Source of the DNA: an uncultured Candidatus Melainabacteria bacterium
GTDB taxonomy: Bacteria; Cyanobacteriota; Vampirovibrionia; Gastranaerophilales; Gastranaerophilaceae
Assembly: GCA_934699705.1 (NCBI GenBank)
Contig: CAKUXD010000001.1
Coordinates: 59,824 to 123,823, forward strand
Reading direction: 5' to 3'
DNA: 64,000 bases
A model generated the notes under the pieces. It was not told the origin of the DNA, did no database searches, and saw only the letters and a list, made by a program, of their open reading frames with translations. This document shows, one piece after another, positions 25,347 to 34,185 of this stretch; position 1 is the first letter of the stretch; each line of letters starts with the position of its first letter. Made by a program: the position numbers and the translations under genes.

Positions 25347-26775
25347 GAAAAATCAAAAGCGCGTTGCCGTTTTTGTCGATAAATCCGTTTAAATTATACT
25401 TTTTAAGGTGGTTAGCAATTTTTAAAATTGTTTTGTGTTTGTTTTTGTTATGACTAAAAATGTAAAAATATTTACCCGCTGGAAGGTTGTCTAAATAGCT
25501 TAGATAATTGATTGGTAGCTGATTTTGAGGTGGTTCAATAATAATATTTTTGTTATTAACATTCATATAATGTTTGTAGTATTCAAAAGTAATTGCGCTA
25601 CCTTGAGAAATATATATAATATCTTTACTTGAAGCTTGTTCTATTGCTAGGTTTAAAGGCTTTTTAATATCCTCATAGTTAAAGTTTTTGAAAATGATTT
25701 GTTTTGCAGAATAGATTCCACAAAACAATGTTGTAAAAATTAAAAAGAGTGAAATCAGAGTATTTTTAAGTTTTTGGTTGGAGTTAAATATATCAAACCC
25801 AGTTATGGTAATTAAAATCAGAATAGGCGATAAAAATAATCCTGTTCTTCCAAAATAAGGATAAAAATGAAAATATGACGCTAAAAGGGTTAAAAATAAT
25901 GGAGTTACAAGTAATAAATTATTTGTTTGCTTGCAATTTTTTAAACAAACAATTATGCCTAAAATAAAAAATGTAATTGCAATTTCAAAAGGTTTAAATG
26001 TGAAGGAGAAATTTGAAAAAATGATATAAAAAAAGTTTGATAAATTAGCGTTGAGAAATCCTTCTGTCCAGTAGTTTTGCAGAAAATTAGAGTTGAATTT
26101 TAACAAAGAATACCCTAAAAATGGGATTATTGTTCCAATAAACGGAAGTGTTAAAAATAATATTTTAGTTTTGTCGGACTTGAAATATTTGAAAAAATAA
26201 ATAATGAATACTGTTAAAATGGGGAATATTGCAGGATATGAAAACATTATAGAAATAGCGTAAAGCAAACTAATTGCAAGAAGTGCTTTTTTACTGGTTT
26301 TTTCAGTAATAAGAAAGTAGCTTGCAAGAATAATTAAGGTAAAAAGCAAATCGCTACTGTATTGTTTTAATTCTTGAGCAAAATAGCAAATGTTAAAACT
26401 TAAATTGAACATAACGTTTGCTGTGATTATTTGCAATTTGTTATTAAATAATTTTGTAGAAACATAGAAAAATAAAGGGATTGTACCAATTGAACAGAGA
26501 AGCGGGAAAAATCTTAGTGCGAGTTCTGAATAATTAAAACTAGCACCAATTAGTTTGGAGATTAATAAAAATATAAAAGGTGCAACTTGATTGAAATTTA
26601 GTGGTAAAAGCAATCCTAAAGATTTCCTTTCCATTATATTCAGCGCAAGTGCAGCTTCATCATTCCAAAGCGGTCTTTCAATAGAATAAAAGTAAATTCT
26701 TAAAAATAAACCTGTTAAAATAATCAAAAATATTGAAAAAATATATGCACAATGGCTGATTTTTAAGTTTTTCAT
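25339..26775 (-). CDS. Polytopic membrane glycosyltransferase (GT39/ArnT-like)
   Basis: 478 residues with about 11 hydrophobic helices. The first periplasmic loop carries the acidic motif 'RPLWNDEAALALNIMERK', like the catalytic Asp-Glu of polyprenyl-phosphate-sugar-dependent enzymes (PMT/ArnT superfamily). 'LALRFFPLLCSIGTIPLFFYVS' is also typical. It would transfer a sugar from a lipid carrier to an envelope acceptor. A TAAAAT box ends 6 nt before the ATG (leaderless layout). It is divergent from a similar protein at 26866, suggesting a local envelope-glycan pair. Confidence 0.8.
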   Translation of the reverse strand: MKNLKISHCAYIFSIFLIILTGLFLRIYFYSIERPLWNDEAALALNIMERKSLGLLLPLNFNQVAPFIFLLISKLIGASFNYSELALRFFPLLCSIGTIPLFFYVSTKLFNNKLQIITANVMFNLSFNICYFAQELKQYSSDLLFTLIILASYFLITEKTSKKALLAISLLYAISIMFSYPAIFPILTVFIIYFFKYFKSDKTKILFLTLPFIGTIIPFLGYSLLKFNSNFLQNYWTEGFLNANLSNFFYIIFSNFSFTFKPFEIAITFFILGIIVCLKNCKQTNNLLLVTPLFLTLLASYFHFYPYFGRTGLFLSPILILITITGFDIFNSNQKLKNTLISLFLIFTTLFCGIYSAKQIIFKNFNYEDIKKPLNLAIEQASSKDIIYISQGSAITFEYYKHYMNVNNKNIIIEPPQNQLPINYLSYLDNLPAGKYFYIFSHNKNKHKTILKIANHLKKYNLNGFIDKNGNALLIFQK

Positions 26776-26865
26776 AAAATAATTTTATCATAAAGTTAAT
26801 AATGTCATAAAAAAGTTGTGTAAAAGACGTATTTCGGGTATATTTAAGTAAAAATACAGGGTGAA

Positions 26866-28587
26866 ATGAGTAAGTTTTTAAATTATATAAAAGAAAATTA
26901 TAGAGAAACGGCGCTAGTTTCAACAATAACCTTGTTTGCGCTGATTTTACGTTTGATTTTGTTGAACAATTATGGCGATTTGTGGCTAGATGAATTGTAT
27001 TCGTGGTATTTTGCGTCTAAAAACTCAGTATTTGCAACTGTTTTCGAACTTTTTAAACAAGATGTTCACATGCCTTTGTATTTTGTAATTTTACATTTCT
27101 GGATAAAAATTTTTGGACAAAGCGACACTTCAATGCATCTGTGTACGTTATTTTTAACCTTACCTTTAATTCCTATATCTTTTTATATTGCAAAAAATTT
27201 ATTTAACAAAGCAACGGGTTATTTCGCGTCTATAATAATGGCTTTGAGTGGTTTTTGTATATATTATTCAATAGAAGTTCGATTTTATGGACTAGTCTTT
27301 ATTTTGGCGCTTTTAAGCGCATTTTATTTTGCAAAAATGCTTGATAAATATGAAAAAGAATATGCAATTGGATTTTTGATTTCGCATTTAATGCTTATTT
27401 ACACATTTAGTATTACGGGGCTATTAACTATTGTGTATGCACTTGTTGCAGGGGTGTATGTTTTTGTTAAAAAGCCAGAAATTTTGAAAAAAATTGTTCT
27501 TATTTTTTTAATTTTGTTTTTGCTTTCCTTGCCAGCAATTATAGCTATGATAATGAATATTCTGGTATTTAATAATCAAATTTGTTCTTTTACGAAGGAT
27601 ATTTACGTATTTAGTTGGGCGATTATTTTAAATACTTTAGAAGGTATTTTTTCTCAGCATATTCCACAGATTACGACGGGAGCGGTGAATGTTTATTCAA
27701 ATCTTTTGGAAAATATTAAATCTGTAAATTACGTCGTGTTCGTCTTAATTCCAGTTTTGATAGGTGTTTTAGGTGTTATAAAAGGTTTGTTGTCAAAAGA
27801 TAAAAAGTTTTATTTATTTTTTCTGCCATCGTTAATTTTTTCTTTTTTGATTTTAATATGTTCTTCTTTAGGCTTAATAGCAAGTCTTGTAAGATATATC
27901 ACTATTGTTTTTCCGATTTTTGTATGTTCAGCTTGTTACGGCTTAACTTTATTTACTCGGAAAACCAGCTCTATAATTATTTTTTCTGTTTGGATTTTAT
28001 TAAATTATACTTATTTTTATGTGTTTAATCAAAATATTTTTACTTCTCCGAAGTCCGAATGTGTACAAATGACGGAGCTTCTAAGAGATTATGTAAAAAT
28101 TAATGATAACGATTATGTGTTAATTCCATATTCTGGTAATAAAATTAAGCGTTACGTGCCAGTAGGGAAATTTATTGACTTTCAGGCTGATGACATGTTG
28201 CTTTTGAAGGATAAAAAATCTTATCAGATGTATTTTGGTGATGTTTTTGTTTCACGTGAAAATGTAAGGAATATTTTAAAAAAATCTATTCAAGAAGATA
28301 CAATTTTTGAAACGTATAATCAAAACTTAAAAAATCGTTTGAAGGATATAAAAAAAGGCGATAAATTAATAATAATTTCGTATAGAAACGGAATGGTTTC
28401 TGGAATGAATGCAAATTGGCAATATTTAAAATCTGATGAATATTATGAAAATATGAATTTGTTTATGCTAATTATTTCAAAAGTAATGCGTGATAGCATA
28501 GCTTTTGCAAATAAAAATTTTGAATATGTTAACAGTTATTCCTTGTCTTATGCGGACTATGTAATTTGGGTTTATGAAAAAAGGTAA
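26866..28587 (+). CDS. Polytopic membrane glycosyltransferase (GT39-like), second copy
   Basis: 573 residues and about 11-12 helices. The first-loop motif is 'NYGDLWLDELYSWYFASK', with the Asp-Glu pair matching the neighbour's NDE. 'DVHMPLYFVILHFWIKIFG' corresponds to the conserved His-x-Pro-Leu-Tyr of this family. The soluble C-terminal domain (400-573) may bind the acceptor. It differs from the divergent 25339-26775 protein across most of its length. The substrate is not predictable. Confidence 0.8.
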   Translation: MSKFLNYIKENYRETALVSTITLFALILRLILLNNYGDLWLDELYSWYFASKNSVFATVFELFKQDVHMPLYFVILHFWIKIFGQSDTSMHLCTLFLTLPLIPISFYIAKNLFNKATGYFASIIMALSGFCIYYSIEVRFYGLVFILALLSAFYFAKMLDKYEKEYAIGFLISHLMLIYTFSITGLLTIVYALVAGVYVFVKKPEILKKIVLIFLILFLLSLPAIIAMIMNILVFNNQICSFTKDIYVFSWAIILNTLEGIFSQHIPQITTGAVNVYSNLLENIKSVNYVVFVLIPVLIGVLGVIKGLLSKDKKFYLFFLPSLIFSFLILICSSLGLIASLVRYITIVFPIFVCSACYGLTLFTRKTSSIIIFSVWILLNYTYFYVFNQNIFTSPKSECVQMTELLRDYVKINDNDYVLIPYSGNKIKRYVPVGKFIDFQADDMLLLKDKKSYQMYFGDVFVSRENVRNILKKSIQEDTIFETYNQNLKNRLKDIKKGDKLIIISYRNGMVSGMNANWQYLKSDEYYENMNLFMLIISKVMRDSIAFANKNFEYVNSYSLSYADYVIWVYEKR

Positions 28588-28647
28588 TAAATTCAATATT
28601 TGTGGTAGAATAAAAGAAAAGAAAAATAAAAACTTCAGGAGATAAAA

Positions 28648-30090
28648 ATGGAAGATTTAAGAGAAAAATATGAAGTCGTAATTGGCTTAGAAGTACACGC
28701 ACAATTAAAAACAAATACAAAAATATTTGCACCAGACGGTTGTGAGTTTGGTAAAGAACAAAATTCACAAATCAGTCCGATTACTTTAGGTATGCCAGGG
28801 GTTTTACCTGTGTTAAACAGAGCGGTTGTTGATATGGGTATTTTAACAGGTTTGGCTCTAAATTGCGAAATTGCTGAAAAATGCAAATTTGATAGAAAAC
28901 AATATTTTTATCCAGATTTACCAAAAGGATATCAAATTTCACAATATGATGAACCAATTTGTGGAAAAGGTTATTTAATGGTAAACGGTAAGAAAATCGG
29001 TATTACTCGCGCTCACTTAGAAGAAGATGCAGGTAAATTAGTTCACGCTGGCGCAGACGGTTTAGCAGGTTCATCATACTCTTTAGTTGACTTAAACAGA
29101 GCAGGTACTCCACTTTTAGAAATCGTATCAGAACCAGATATGCGCTCGCCACAAGAGGCTCGCGCTTATATGGAAGAATTAAGAAACATCGTTCGTTACA
29201 TGGGTGTTTGTGATGGAAACTTAGAAGAAGGTTCAATGAGATGTGATGCAAATATCTCAATTATGCCAAAAGGTTCTGACAAATTCGGTACACGTGCTGA
29301 AATTAAGAATGTAAATTCATTTAAGGCTTTAGAAAGAGCTTTAGAATATGAAATTGACAGACAAATTGAGCTTGTTGAAGATGGCGTAGAAGTTGTTCAA
29401 GAAACAAGATTATGGGACGATAATGCTGGTGTAACTCGTTCAATGCGTGGCAAAGAAGACGCTCACGATTACAGATATTTCCCAGAACCTGATTTGATGC
29501 CTTTGGTTATTTCGCGAGAATGGGTTGAAAAAGTTAGAAAAACAATGCCTGAATTACCTGAACAAAAACGCCAAAGATACATGGATTTAGGTTTAAGCGA
29601 ATATGATGCAAGCGTTTTAGTTGCACAATATGAACTTGCAATGTTTTTTGATAAAGTGCTTGAATTAGGTGGAAATCCTAAAGTTGCTGTAAACTTTTTA
29701 ATGGGCGAAGTTTCAGCTTATTTAAAAGAACAAAAAATCTCAATTGATGATTCAAAACTAACTCCGGAAAACTTAGTTGAATTGATTAATTTAATTGAAA
29801 AAGCAACAATTTCAAACAATATTGGTAAACAAATTATCATTGATATGTTAGAAAATGGTGAAAATGCATCGGCAATCGTAGAAAAGAAAGGTTTAAGCCA
29901 AATTTCTGATACAGGTGCAATTAAAGAAATTGCGCAAAAGATTATTGATGCAAATCCTAGTCAGGTTGAGGCTTATAGAGGCGGAAAAGATAAATTATTT
30001 GGTTTCTTTGTTGGTCAGGTAATGAAGGAAACCAAAGGTAGAGCTAACCCTCAAGCTGTAAACGAAATTTTGAAAGAGTTATTAGGTTAA
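28648..30090 (+). CDS. gatB: Asp-tRNA(Asn)/Glu-tRNA(Gln) amidotransferase subunit B
   Basis: 480 residues, full length. '[21 protein letters not shown]', '[12 protein letters not shown]', '[21 protein letters not shown]' and the C-terminal GatB/YqeY domain are clear. With GatA (34988 in this window) and GatC (not seen) it converts Glu-tRNA(Gln) to Gln-tRNA(Gln). A Shine-Dalgarno AGGAG is present. A SIS-domain gene follows after 22 nt. gatA lies 5 kb away, so the subunits are not in one operon. Confidence 0.97.
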   Translation: MEDLREKYEVVIGLEVHAQLKTNTKIFAPDGCEFGKEQNSQISPITLGMPGVLPVLNRAVVDMGILTGLALNCEIAEKCKFDRKQYFYPDLPKGYQISQYDEPICGKGYLMVNGKKIGITRAHLEEDAGKLVHAGADGLAGSSYSLVDLNRAGTPLLEIVSEPDMRSPQEARAYMEELRNIVRYMGVCDGNLEEGSMRCDANISIMPKGSDKFGTRAEIKNVNSFKALERALEYEIDRQIELVEDGVEVVQETRLWDDNAGVTRSMRGKEDAHDYRYFPEPDLMPLVISREWVEKVRKTMPELPEQKRQRYMDLGLSEYDASVLVAQYELAMFFDKVLELGGNPKVAVNFLMGEVSAYLKEQKISIDDSKLTPENLVELINLIEKATISNNIGKQIIIDMLENGENASAIVEKKGLSQISDTGAIKEIAQKIIDANPSQVEAYRGGKDKLFGFFVGQVMKETKGRANPQAVNEILKELLG

Positions 30091-30112
30091 TATAAAAAAA
30101 GAAACGAGCGAC

Positions 30113-31180
30113 ATGGAAAATTTTATATCTGCAAAAAAAACTTGCATGGATTTAGAAATCCACGAACAACCAGTAATTTTGGGTAAAATCATAGAAGATT
30201 ATGTTTCAAACGAAGGAAAAATCTTGCTTGATTTACCTGAAGATATAGAAAAAATTGTTCTTGTCGCAAGTGGTTCTTCGTATCATTGTGCAAGATTTGG
30301 TGCAGATTTGTTCGGTAAAGTTGCAGATATTTCTGCTCGTGCGATTTATTCAAGCGAATATTTGTTGAAACCAAAAGCTCCAGCTGATAATAATACTCTG
30401 TATATATTTATTACTCAATCGGGAGAAACAAGTGATACTTTGCGTGCTGCCAAACGAGCAAAACAGTTGGGTATGCGAATTGCTTGTGTTACAAATAATG
30501 AAAAGTCTTCAATGAGTGAATTGGCAGATTACACAATGAACTGCTATGCAGGTATTGAAAAAAGTATCGCCGCAACAAAATCTTTCACTGCTCAAATGTT
30601 ATGCGTATATATTATGGCTTTGAAATATGCTCAAATCCATAATGTAGATATTTCTGATAATATTGAAAAATTGAAAACTTTACCTTATGTAATTCTTCAA
30701 ACTTTTGATATGAATAAAAAAATTAACCAACTTGCTGGCATGTTAAAAAAAGAGAAGAATTTTATCATTACCGCAGATGGAATTTCTTATGCTTTGGCAA
30801 AAGAAGCGGCTTTAAAAATTCAAGAAACGTCTTATCTGAACGTTACTGCTATTATTCTTGGCGAATTTATGCATGGTCATGTTGCCGTTTTAAATAATAA
30901 AATGCCGTTGATTTACGTTTCAGCGTCAGGTGTTTCTTATTCTGCGGCGAAGAATTTGGAAAAAATTAAAAAAGATTATAATCCGCCAATCTATATCATT
31001 GGACGTTCGCACGAAAGAATTACGCCAAACTTTAATATAACAATTGATAACGAGGATACTGTCTTGAGAATGTTTTCTAATGCGGTTGTAATCCAAATGT
31101 TAGCACTAGAAATTGCAAAAAAATTAGGCAGAAATGTTGACAAACCAAAAGGTTTGGTAAAAGTTGTAACAGAAAATTAG
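30113..31180 (+). CDS. Double-SIS sugar-phosphate isomerase, GlmS isomerase-like
   Basis: 355 residues. Two SIS domains ('IVLVASGSSYHCARFGADL', 'LYIFITQSGETSDTLRAAKRAKQ', 'FIITADGISYALAKEAALKIQET') match the isomerase half of glucosamine-6-phosphate synthase, but the N-terminal glutaminase domain is absent. The region 'ILGEFMHGHVAVL' corresponds to the GlmS 'E-x-x-HGP' loop with changes. It could be a deaminase or isomerase for amino sugars; a full GlmS may exist elsewhere. It probably shares the gatB transcript. Confidence 0.82.
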   Translation: MENFISAKKTCMDLEIHEQPVILGKIIEDYVSNEGKILLDLPEDIEKIVLVASGSSYHCARFGADLFGKVADISARAIYSSEYLLKPKAPADNNTLYIFITQSGETSDTLRAAKRAKQLGMRIACVTNNEKSSMSELADYTMNCYAGIEKSIAATKSFTAQMLCVYIMALKYAQIHNVDISDNIEKLKTLPYVILQTFDMNKKINQLAGMLKKEKNFIITADGISYALAKEAALKIQETSYLNVTAIILGEFMHGHVAVLNNKMPLIYVSASGVSYSAAKNLEKIKKDYNPPIYIIGRSHERITPNFNITIDNEDTVLRMFSNAVVIQMLALEIAKKLGRNVDKPKGLVKVVTEN

Positions 31181-31187
31181 TCAAACG

Positions 31188-31340
31188 CTACTTTTTATCA
31201 GCTTTTTCGATAATCATCTTTTTGTTTTCGATATTAATTTCAATTTCATCTTCGTCAGGATTTAATTCCAAAAGTTCTAATAAGGCTTTTGGTATTAAAA
31301 GTGCCCAACTGTTTCCTGATGCAAATAACTTTTTCTTCAT
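31188..31340 (-). CDS. AbrB/MazE-type DNA-binding protein (antitoxin-like)
   Basis: 50 residues. 'KKLFASGNSWALLIPKALLELL' followed by 'DEIEINIENKKMIIEKA' is the swapped-hairpin SpoVT/AbrB fold used by MazE-class antitoxins and AbrB regulators. The start ATG is at 31340. No toxin gene lies beside it; the divergent neighbour is a 57-aa acidic protein. Two identical palindromic words upstream look like its own operators. It may be an orphan antitoxin or a stand-alone regulator. Confidence 0.7.
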   Translation of the reverse strand: MKKKLFASGNSWALLIPKALLELLELNPDEDEIEINIENKKMIIEKADKK

Positions 31341-31355
31341 TGTTGTTCCTAAGTA

Positions 31356-31428
31356 ATGTATATACATGTACTTTACAATGTAATGGTGTTGTTATATACT
31401 ATATTTAATATAGATTATGTATATACAA
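31356..31428. promoter_or_regulatory. Operator cluster: two ATGTATATACA sites flanking a 15-bp palindrome
   Basis: ATGTATATACAT (31356-31367, perfect palindrome) and ATGTATATACAA (31417-31428) are 61 bp apart, about six helical turns. CTATATTTAATATAG (31399-31413) between them is a perfect odd palindrome. The cluster lies between the divergent AbrB-like gene and the 57-aa gene and probably serves autoregulation. Confidence 0.55.
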
Positions 31429-31476
31429 CATTGTCGAGTTGTTTTAATTTTTGACAATTAAATAAGGAGTTATTAT

Positions 31477-31650
31477 ATGACAGTAGATTTAGAAGACATA
31501 GAAATAAATATTCATAAGGCTTATGACCTTTTGAATGTGTTAGAAGATGCCATTGCATATAAATCAGAAGAAAGTAATATAAAAAGTGGTTATCTTTATC
31601 AAATTCAATTGATAAAAACCAGCTTAGAGAGTATCATAGAAGCGTTTTAG
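31477..31650 (+). CDS. Small acidic helical protein, 57 residues
   Basis: The ATG at 31477 follows AAGGAG. The peptide 'MTVDLEDIEINIHKAYDLLN' continues as helix with several acidic residues, includes 'SGYLYQIQLIKTSLESI' and ends EAF. No family is recognised. It is divergent from the AbrB-like gene across the operator cluster, so it could be its regulated partner. It is not an obvious MazF-, PIN- or RelE-type toxin. Confidence 0.55.
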   Translation: MTVDLEDIEINIHKAYDLLNVLEDAIAYKSEESNIKSGYLYQIQLIKTSLESIIEAF

Positions 31651-31676
31651 CTATATTTTTATATGAAAATATAGGG

Positions 31677-31705
31677 TTGACAAATCTTGAAAAATAGTAA
31701 ATAAT
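31677..31705 (+). promoter_or_regulatory. Promoter of the antisense RNA
   Basis: TTGACA (31677-31682), 17 nt, AATAAT (31700-31705). The expected start is G31712, 7 nt after the -10, giving a transcript beginning GTAGGGC. Confidence 0.6.
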
Positions 31706-31711
31706 ATAATT

Positions 31712-31832
31712 GTAGGGCGAGAGCCTTTAAGTTTTAGCAAGTGTTAAAGACTCTGCTTCGCACCCTACGGTTTACAATTTTAGTGCTATTACTGTTGCAG
31801 TCAATGCTAGTAATAGCATTATTATTTTGTCT
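31712..31832 (+). ncRNA. Candidate antisense antitoxin RNA, about 120 nt
   Basis: It starts at the TTGACA/AATAAT promoter. It has a 5' stem closed by GTAGGG/CCCTAC with inner pairs GAG/CTC and TTTAA/TTAAA. A 3' hairpin TGCTATTACT (31784-31793) with AGTAATAGCA (31809-31818) is followed by a T-rich tail, acting as terminator. The RNA is antisense to nearly all of the 21-codon frame on the other strand and to its mRNA 3' end. It has no reading frame of its own with a binding site. Confidence 0.5.
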
Positions 31833-31837
31833 ACCAT
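31772..31837 (-). CDS. 21-residue hydrophobic peptide, candidate type I toxin
   Basis: ATG at 31837, TAA at 31774-31772. The peptide starts MVDK, then a run of Ile, Leu, Met, Ala, Thr and Val (16 residues) and ends LKL, enough for one short membrane helix. The ribosome binding site AAGGAGGTG is a 9-nt perfect match to the anti-Shine-Dalgarno, 9 nt from the ATG, and adjoins a leader hairpin (CTTCCGTC with GACGGAA). An antisense RNA is predicted on the other strand. Short hydrophobic peptide, very strong but structured binding site and antisense RNA are the marks of type I toxins. The peptide itself matches no family I know. Confidence 0.5.
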   Translation of the reverse strand: MVDKIIMLLLALTATVIALKL

Positions 31838-31906
31838 AGCAAAACACCTCCTTTCCGTCTAATTTCTTCGTAAATATAGTGTGACGGAAGTTAGCATAGT
31901 GCTAAG

Positions 31907-31927
31907 CCCTACTGAAATATTTTAACA
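31907..31927 (-). promoter_or_regulatory. Promoter and 5' end of the toxin mRNA
   Basis: Extended -10 TGTTAAAAT (TAAAAT at 31924-31919), then 6 nt, then G31912. The predicted mRNA begins GTAGGGCTTAGCA. Its first seven bases are complementary to GCCCTAC at the predicted 3' end (31718-31712). A TTAGCA/TGCTAA hairpin follows the start. Confidence 0.5.
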
Positions 31928-32060
31928 TATTTTCTTTTTTTATAAAAATATTAAACAAAACTTTGTAAAAACGAATTTTTTATTAATTTTTTCAAATAAC
32001 TGATATTTTTGCGTTAAAATGGTATTGTAATAATGATATTAGTGTAAAGGGAAATATAAA

Positions 32061-32891
32061 ATGTGGGATTATTCAGAAAAGGTTATGGATCATTACAGAA
32101 ATCCTCGAAATGTTGGAAAGATTGATAATGCTGACGCTATTGGTGAAGCAGGTTCTTTAGCTTGTGGTGATTCATTAAAAATATATTTGAAAATTGAAAA
32201 CGGAATTGTTACTGATGCAAAATTCCAAACTTTTGGCTGTGGTTCAGCAGTTGCAAGTTCTAGTATTTTAACTGAAATGATTATTGGAAAACCAATTGAA
32301 GAAGTTAAAAAGATTACAAATAAAGATATTGCAGAGCAATTAGACGGACTTCCTCCTGAAAAAATGCACTGTTCTGTAATGGGGCATGAAGCATTAGAAG
32401 ACGCTTTGAAAAACTATTTTAACGATGAAATGGAAATAGCTTTTGGTGAAGAAAAGCAAGATAAACTTGTTTGTCAGTGCTTTGATGTTCATGAAAGTCA
32501 AATTCTTGAAGCAATTAAGACAAATAATTTGAAAACAGTTGAAGAAGTTACAAACTATACAAAAGCAGGTGGTGCTTGCGGTAGATGTAAATCAATAATA
32601 AAAGGGATTTTAGACGAATATTTAAAATCTCAAGATGCTGATAAACCGAAATTAACTCAAACCCAAAAGATTTTAAAAATTAACAGTATTATTGAAAATC
32701 AAATTTCTTCAGAATTACAAAAAGATGGCGGAGATATTGAGTTGGTCGATATTGAAGGTGATAAGGTTTATGTTAAACTTAGAGGCAAATGTTCAGGTTG
32801 TAAAAATTCACACATGACCCTTAAAGTTTTTGTTGAGCAAACCTTGCGTGAAACTGTTTCTAGCCAAATTGAAGTTATTGAGGTTCAATAG
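32061..32891 (+). CDS. nifU: Iron-sulfur cluster scaffold NifU (three-domain)
   Basis: 276 residues with all three NifU parts. An IscU-like domain (1-125) has Cys in 'SLACGDSLKI', 'FGCGSAVASSS' and 'HCSVMGHEA'. A BFD-like [2Fe-2S] domain (about 135-190) has 'LVCQCFD' and 'ACGRCKS'. The C-terminal Nfu domain (210-276) has 'GKCSGCKNSH'. It builds Fe-S clusters with sulfur from NifS, whose gene starts 2 nt after it. Here the pair most likely serves general Fe-S biogenesis, as in other anaerobes, since no nitrogenase gene is near. Confidence 0.96.
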   Translation: MWDYSEKVMDHYRNPRNVGKIDNADAIGEAGSLACGDSLKIYLKIENGIVTDAKFQTFGCGSAVASSSILTEMIIGKPIEEVKKITNKDIAEQLDGLPPEKMHCSVMGHEALEDALKNYFNDEMEIAFGEEKQDKLVCQCFDVHESQILEAIKTNNLKTVEEVTNYTKAGGACGRCKSIIKGILDEYLKSQDADKPKLTQTQKILKINSIIENQISSELQKDGGDIELVDIEGDKVYVKLRGKCSGCKNSHMTLKVFVEQTLRETVSSQIEVIEVQ

Positions 32892-32893
32892 TT

Positions 32894-34090
32894 ATGGAGA
32901 AAATGATTTATTTAGATAATAATGCGACAACAAAAGTTGATGAGCAGGTTTTAGAGGCTATGATGCCTTATTTTAAAGAAGAATATGCAAATCCTTCAAG
33001 CATGTACGACTTTGCTAAAAAATCTTCTGATGCGATTAAAGTTGCAAGAAAACAGGTTCAGGAGTTTTTAGGTGCAAGCAGTGATAAAGAAATTATATTT
33101 ACATCTTGTGGTTCAGAAAGTGCAAATACTGCAATAAAAGGCGTTTTAGCAAATAACAGAACAAAAAGACATATAATTACAACTGCTGTTGAACACCCTT
33201 GTGTTTTGAATTTGTATCAAGCCTATGAAAAACAAGGTTATAAGGTAGATTACATCGGAGTAAATTCTAATGGCGAATTAAATATTAAAGAATTAGAAGA
33301 TAAAATTACCGATGAAACGGCGTTGGTTTCTGTAATGTGGGCAAATAATGAAACAGGTATTGTTTTTCCTGTGAAAGAAATTGCAGAAATTGTAAAAGAA
33401 AAAAATCCTACAACAATGGTTTACGTTGATGCGGTACAGGTTGCAGGTAAGATAAATATAGACGTTAAAAATACAAAAATAGATATGTTAGGCGTTTCAG
33501 GACATAAATTCCATGCTCCAAAAGGCATAGGTGTTCTGTACGTAAAAACAGGAACAATATTATCGCCATTGATTGTAGGCGGTCATCAAGAACGAGGAAA
33601 ACGCGCTGGTACTGAAAATGTTCCTTATATTGTAGGTATTGGTAAAGCTGCAGAATTAGCGCAAGCAAGTTTAGATTATGAAACAACAGAAGTTAAAAGA
33701 CTTAGAGATAAACTAGAAGCAGGTATTTTGAAAAATATTTACAATGCGCGTTTAAACACGTCATTAACAAATCGTGTTCCAAATACTACAAACATTGGCT
33801 TTCAGTATATAGAAGGTGAATTAATTTTATTACACTTGAGCGATATTGGTGTTTGTGCAAGTTCAGGCAGTGCTTGTACGTCTGGTTCATTAGAGCCAAG
33901 TCATGTTTTAAAAGCTATGGGTGTTCCATTTACTTCGCTTCATGGTAGCATAAGATTTTCTTTAAGTCGTTTTACAACAGAAGAAGAAGTCGATTATGTA
34001 ATTGAACAATTGCCAAAAATAATTGAAAAATTGAACAAAATTTCACCTTATCAAGAAGAATTGGAAGCAATTAAAAATTTGAAAAAATAA
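32894..34090 (+). CDS. nifS: Cysteine desulfurase NifS
   Basis: 398 residues, class V PLP enzyme. 'MIYLDNNATTKVDEQVLEAM', the PLP lysine in 'GVSGHKFHAPKGIGVLYVK', 'GGHQERGKRAGTENVPYI' and the catalytic Cys loop 'SSGSACTSGSLEPSHVLKAMG' are intact. It moves sulfur from cysteine to NifU. The gene follows nifU by 2 nt and ends in a terminator. Confidence 0.97.
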   Translation: MEKMIYLDNNATTKVDEQVLEAMMPYFKEEYANPSSMYDFAKKSSDAIKVARKQVQEFLGASSDKEIIFTSCGSESANTAIKGVLANNRTKRHIITTAVEHPCVLNLYQAYEKQGYKVDYIGVNSNGELNIKELEDKITDETALVSVMWANNETGIVFPVKEIAEIVKEKNPTTMVYVDAVQVAGKINIDVKNTKIDMLGVSGHKFHAPKGIGVLYVKTGTILSPLIVGGHQERGKRAGTENVPYIVGIGKAAELAQASLDYETTEVKRLRDKLEAGILKNIYNARLNTSLTNRVPNTTNIGFQYIEGELILLHLSDIGVCASSGSACTSGSLEPSHVLKAMGVPFTSLHGSIRFSLSRFTTEEEVDYVIEQLPKIIEKLNKISPYQEELEAIKNLKK

Positions 34091-34093
34091 AAT

Positions 34094-34123
34094 AAAGTCC
34101 GCGTTAAAAAATGCGGGCTTTTA
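34094..34123 (+). terminator. Rho-independent terminator of nifUS
   Basis: AAAGTCCGC and GCGGGCTTT around a 10-nt loop, with T tail. Confidence 0.85.
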
Positions 34124-34173
34124 ATTTTTGAAAATATCCTCTTAATGAAGGTATAAATTTAAAAAAAATAGTT

Positions 34174-34179
34174 CATAAT
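34174..34179 (+). promoter_or_regulatory. -10 box of the 34186 gene, leaderless geometry
   Basis: CATAAT, then AGGAGT, then ATG at 34186: the 6-nt spacing seen in nine other genes. AGGAG also lies here, but only 1 nt from the ATG, too close to act as a binding site. Confidence 0.45.
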
Positions 34180-34185
34180 AGGAGT

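Noticed and set aside
32061..34090. nifU-nifS as evidence for nitrogen fixation
   Set aside because: No nitrogenase or other nif genes nearby; these genes serve general Fe-S assembly in many anaerobes.
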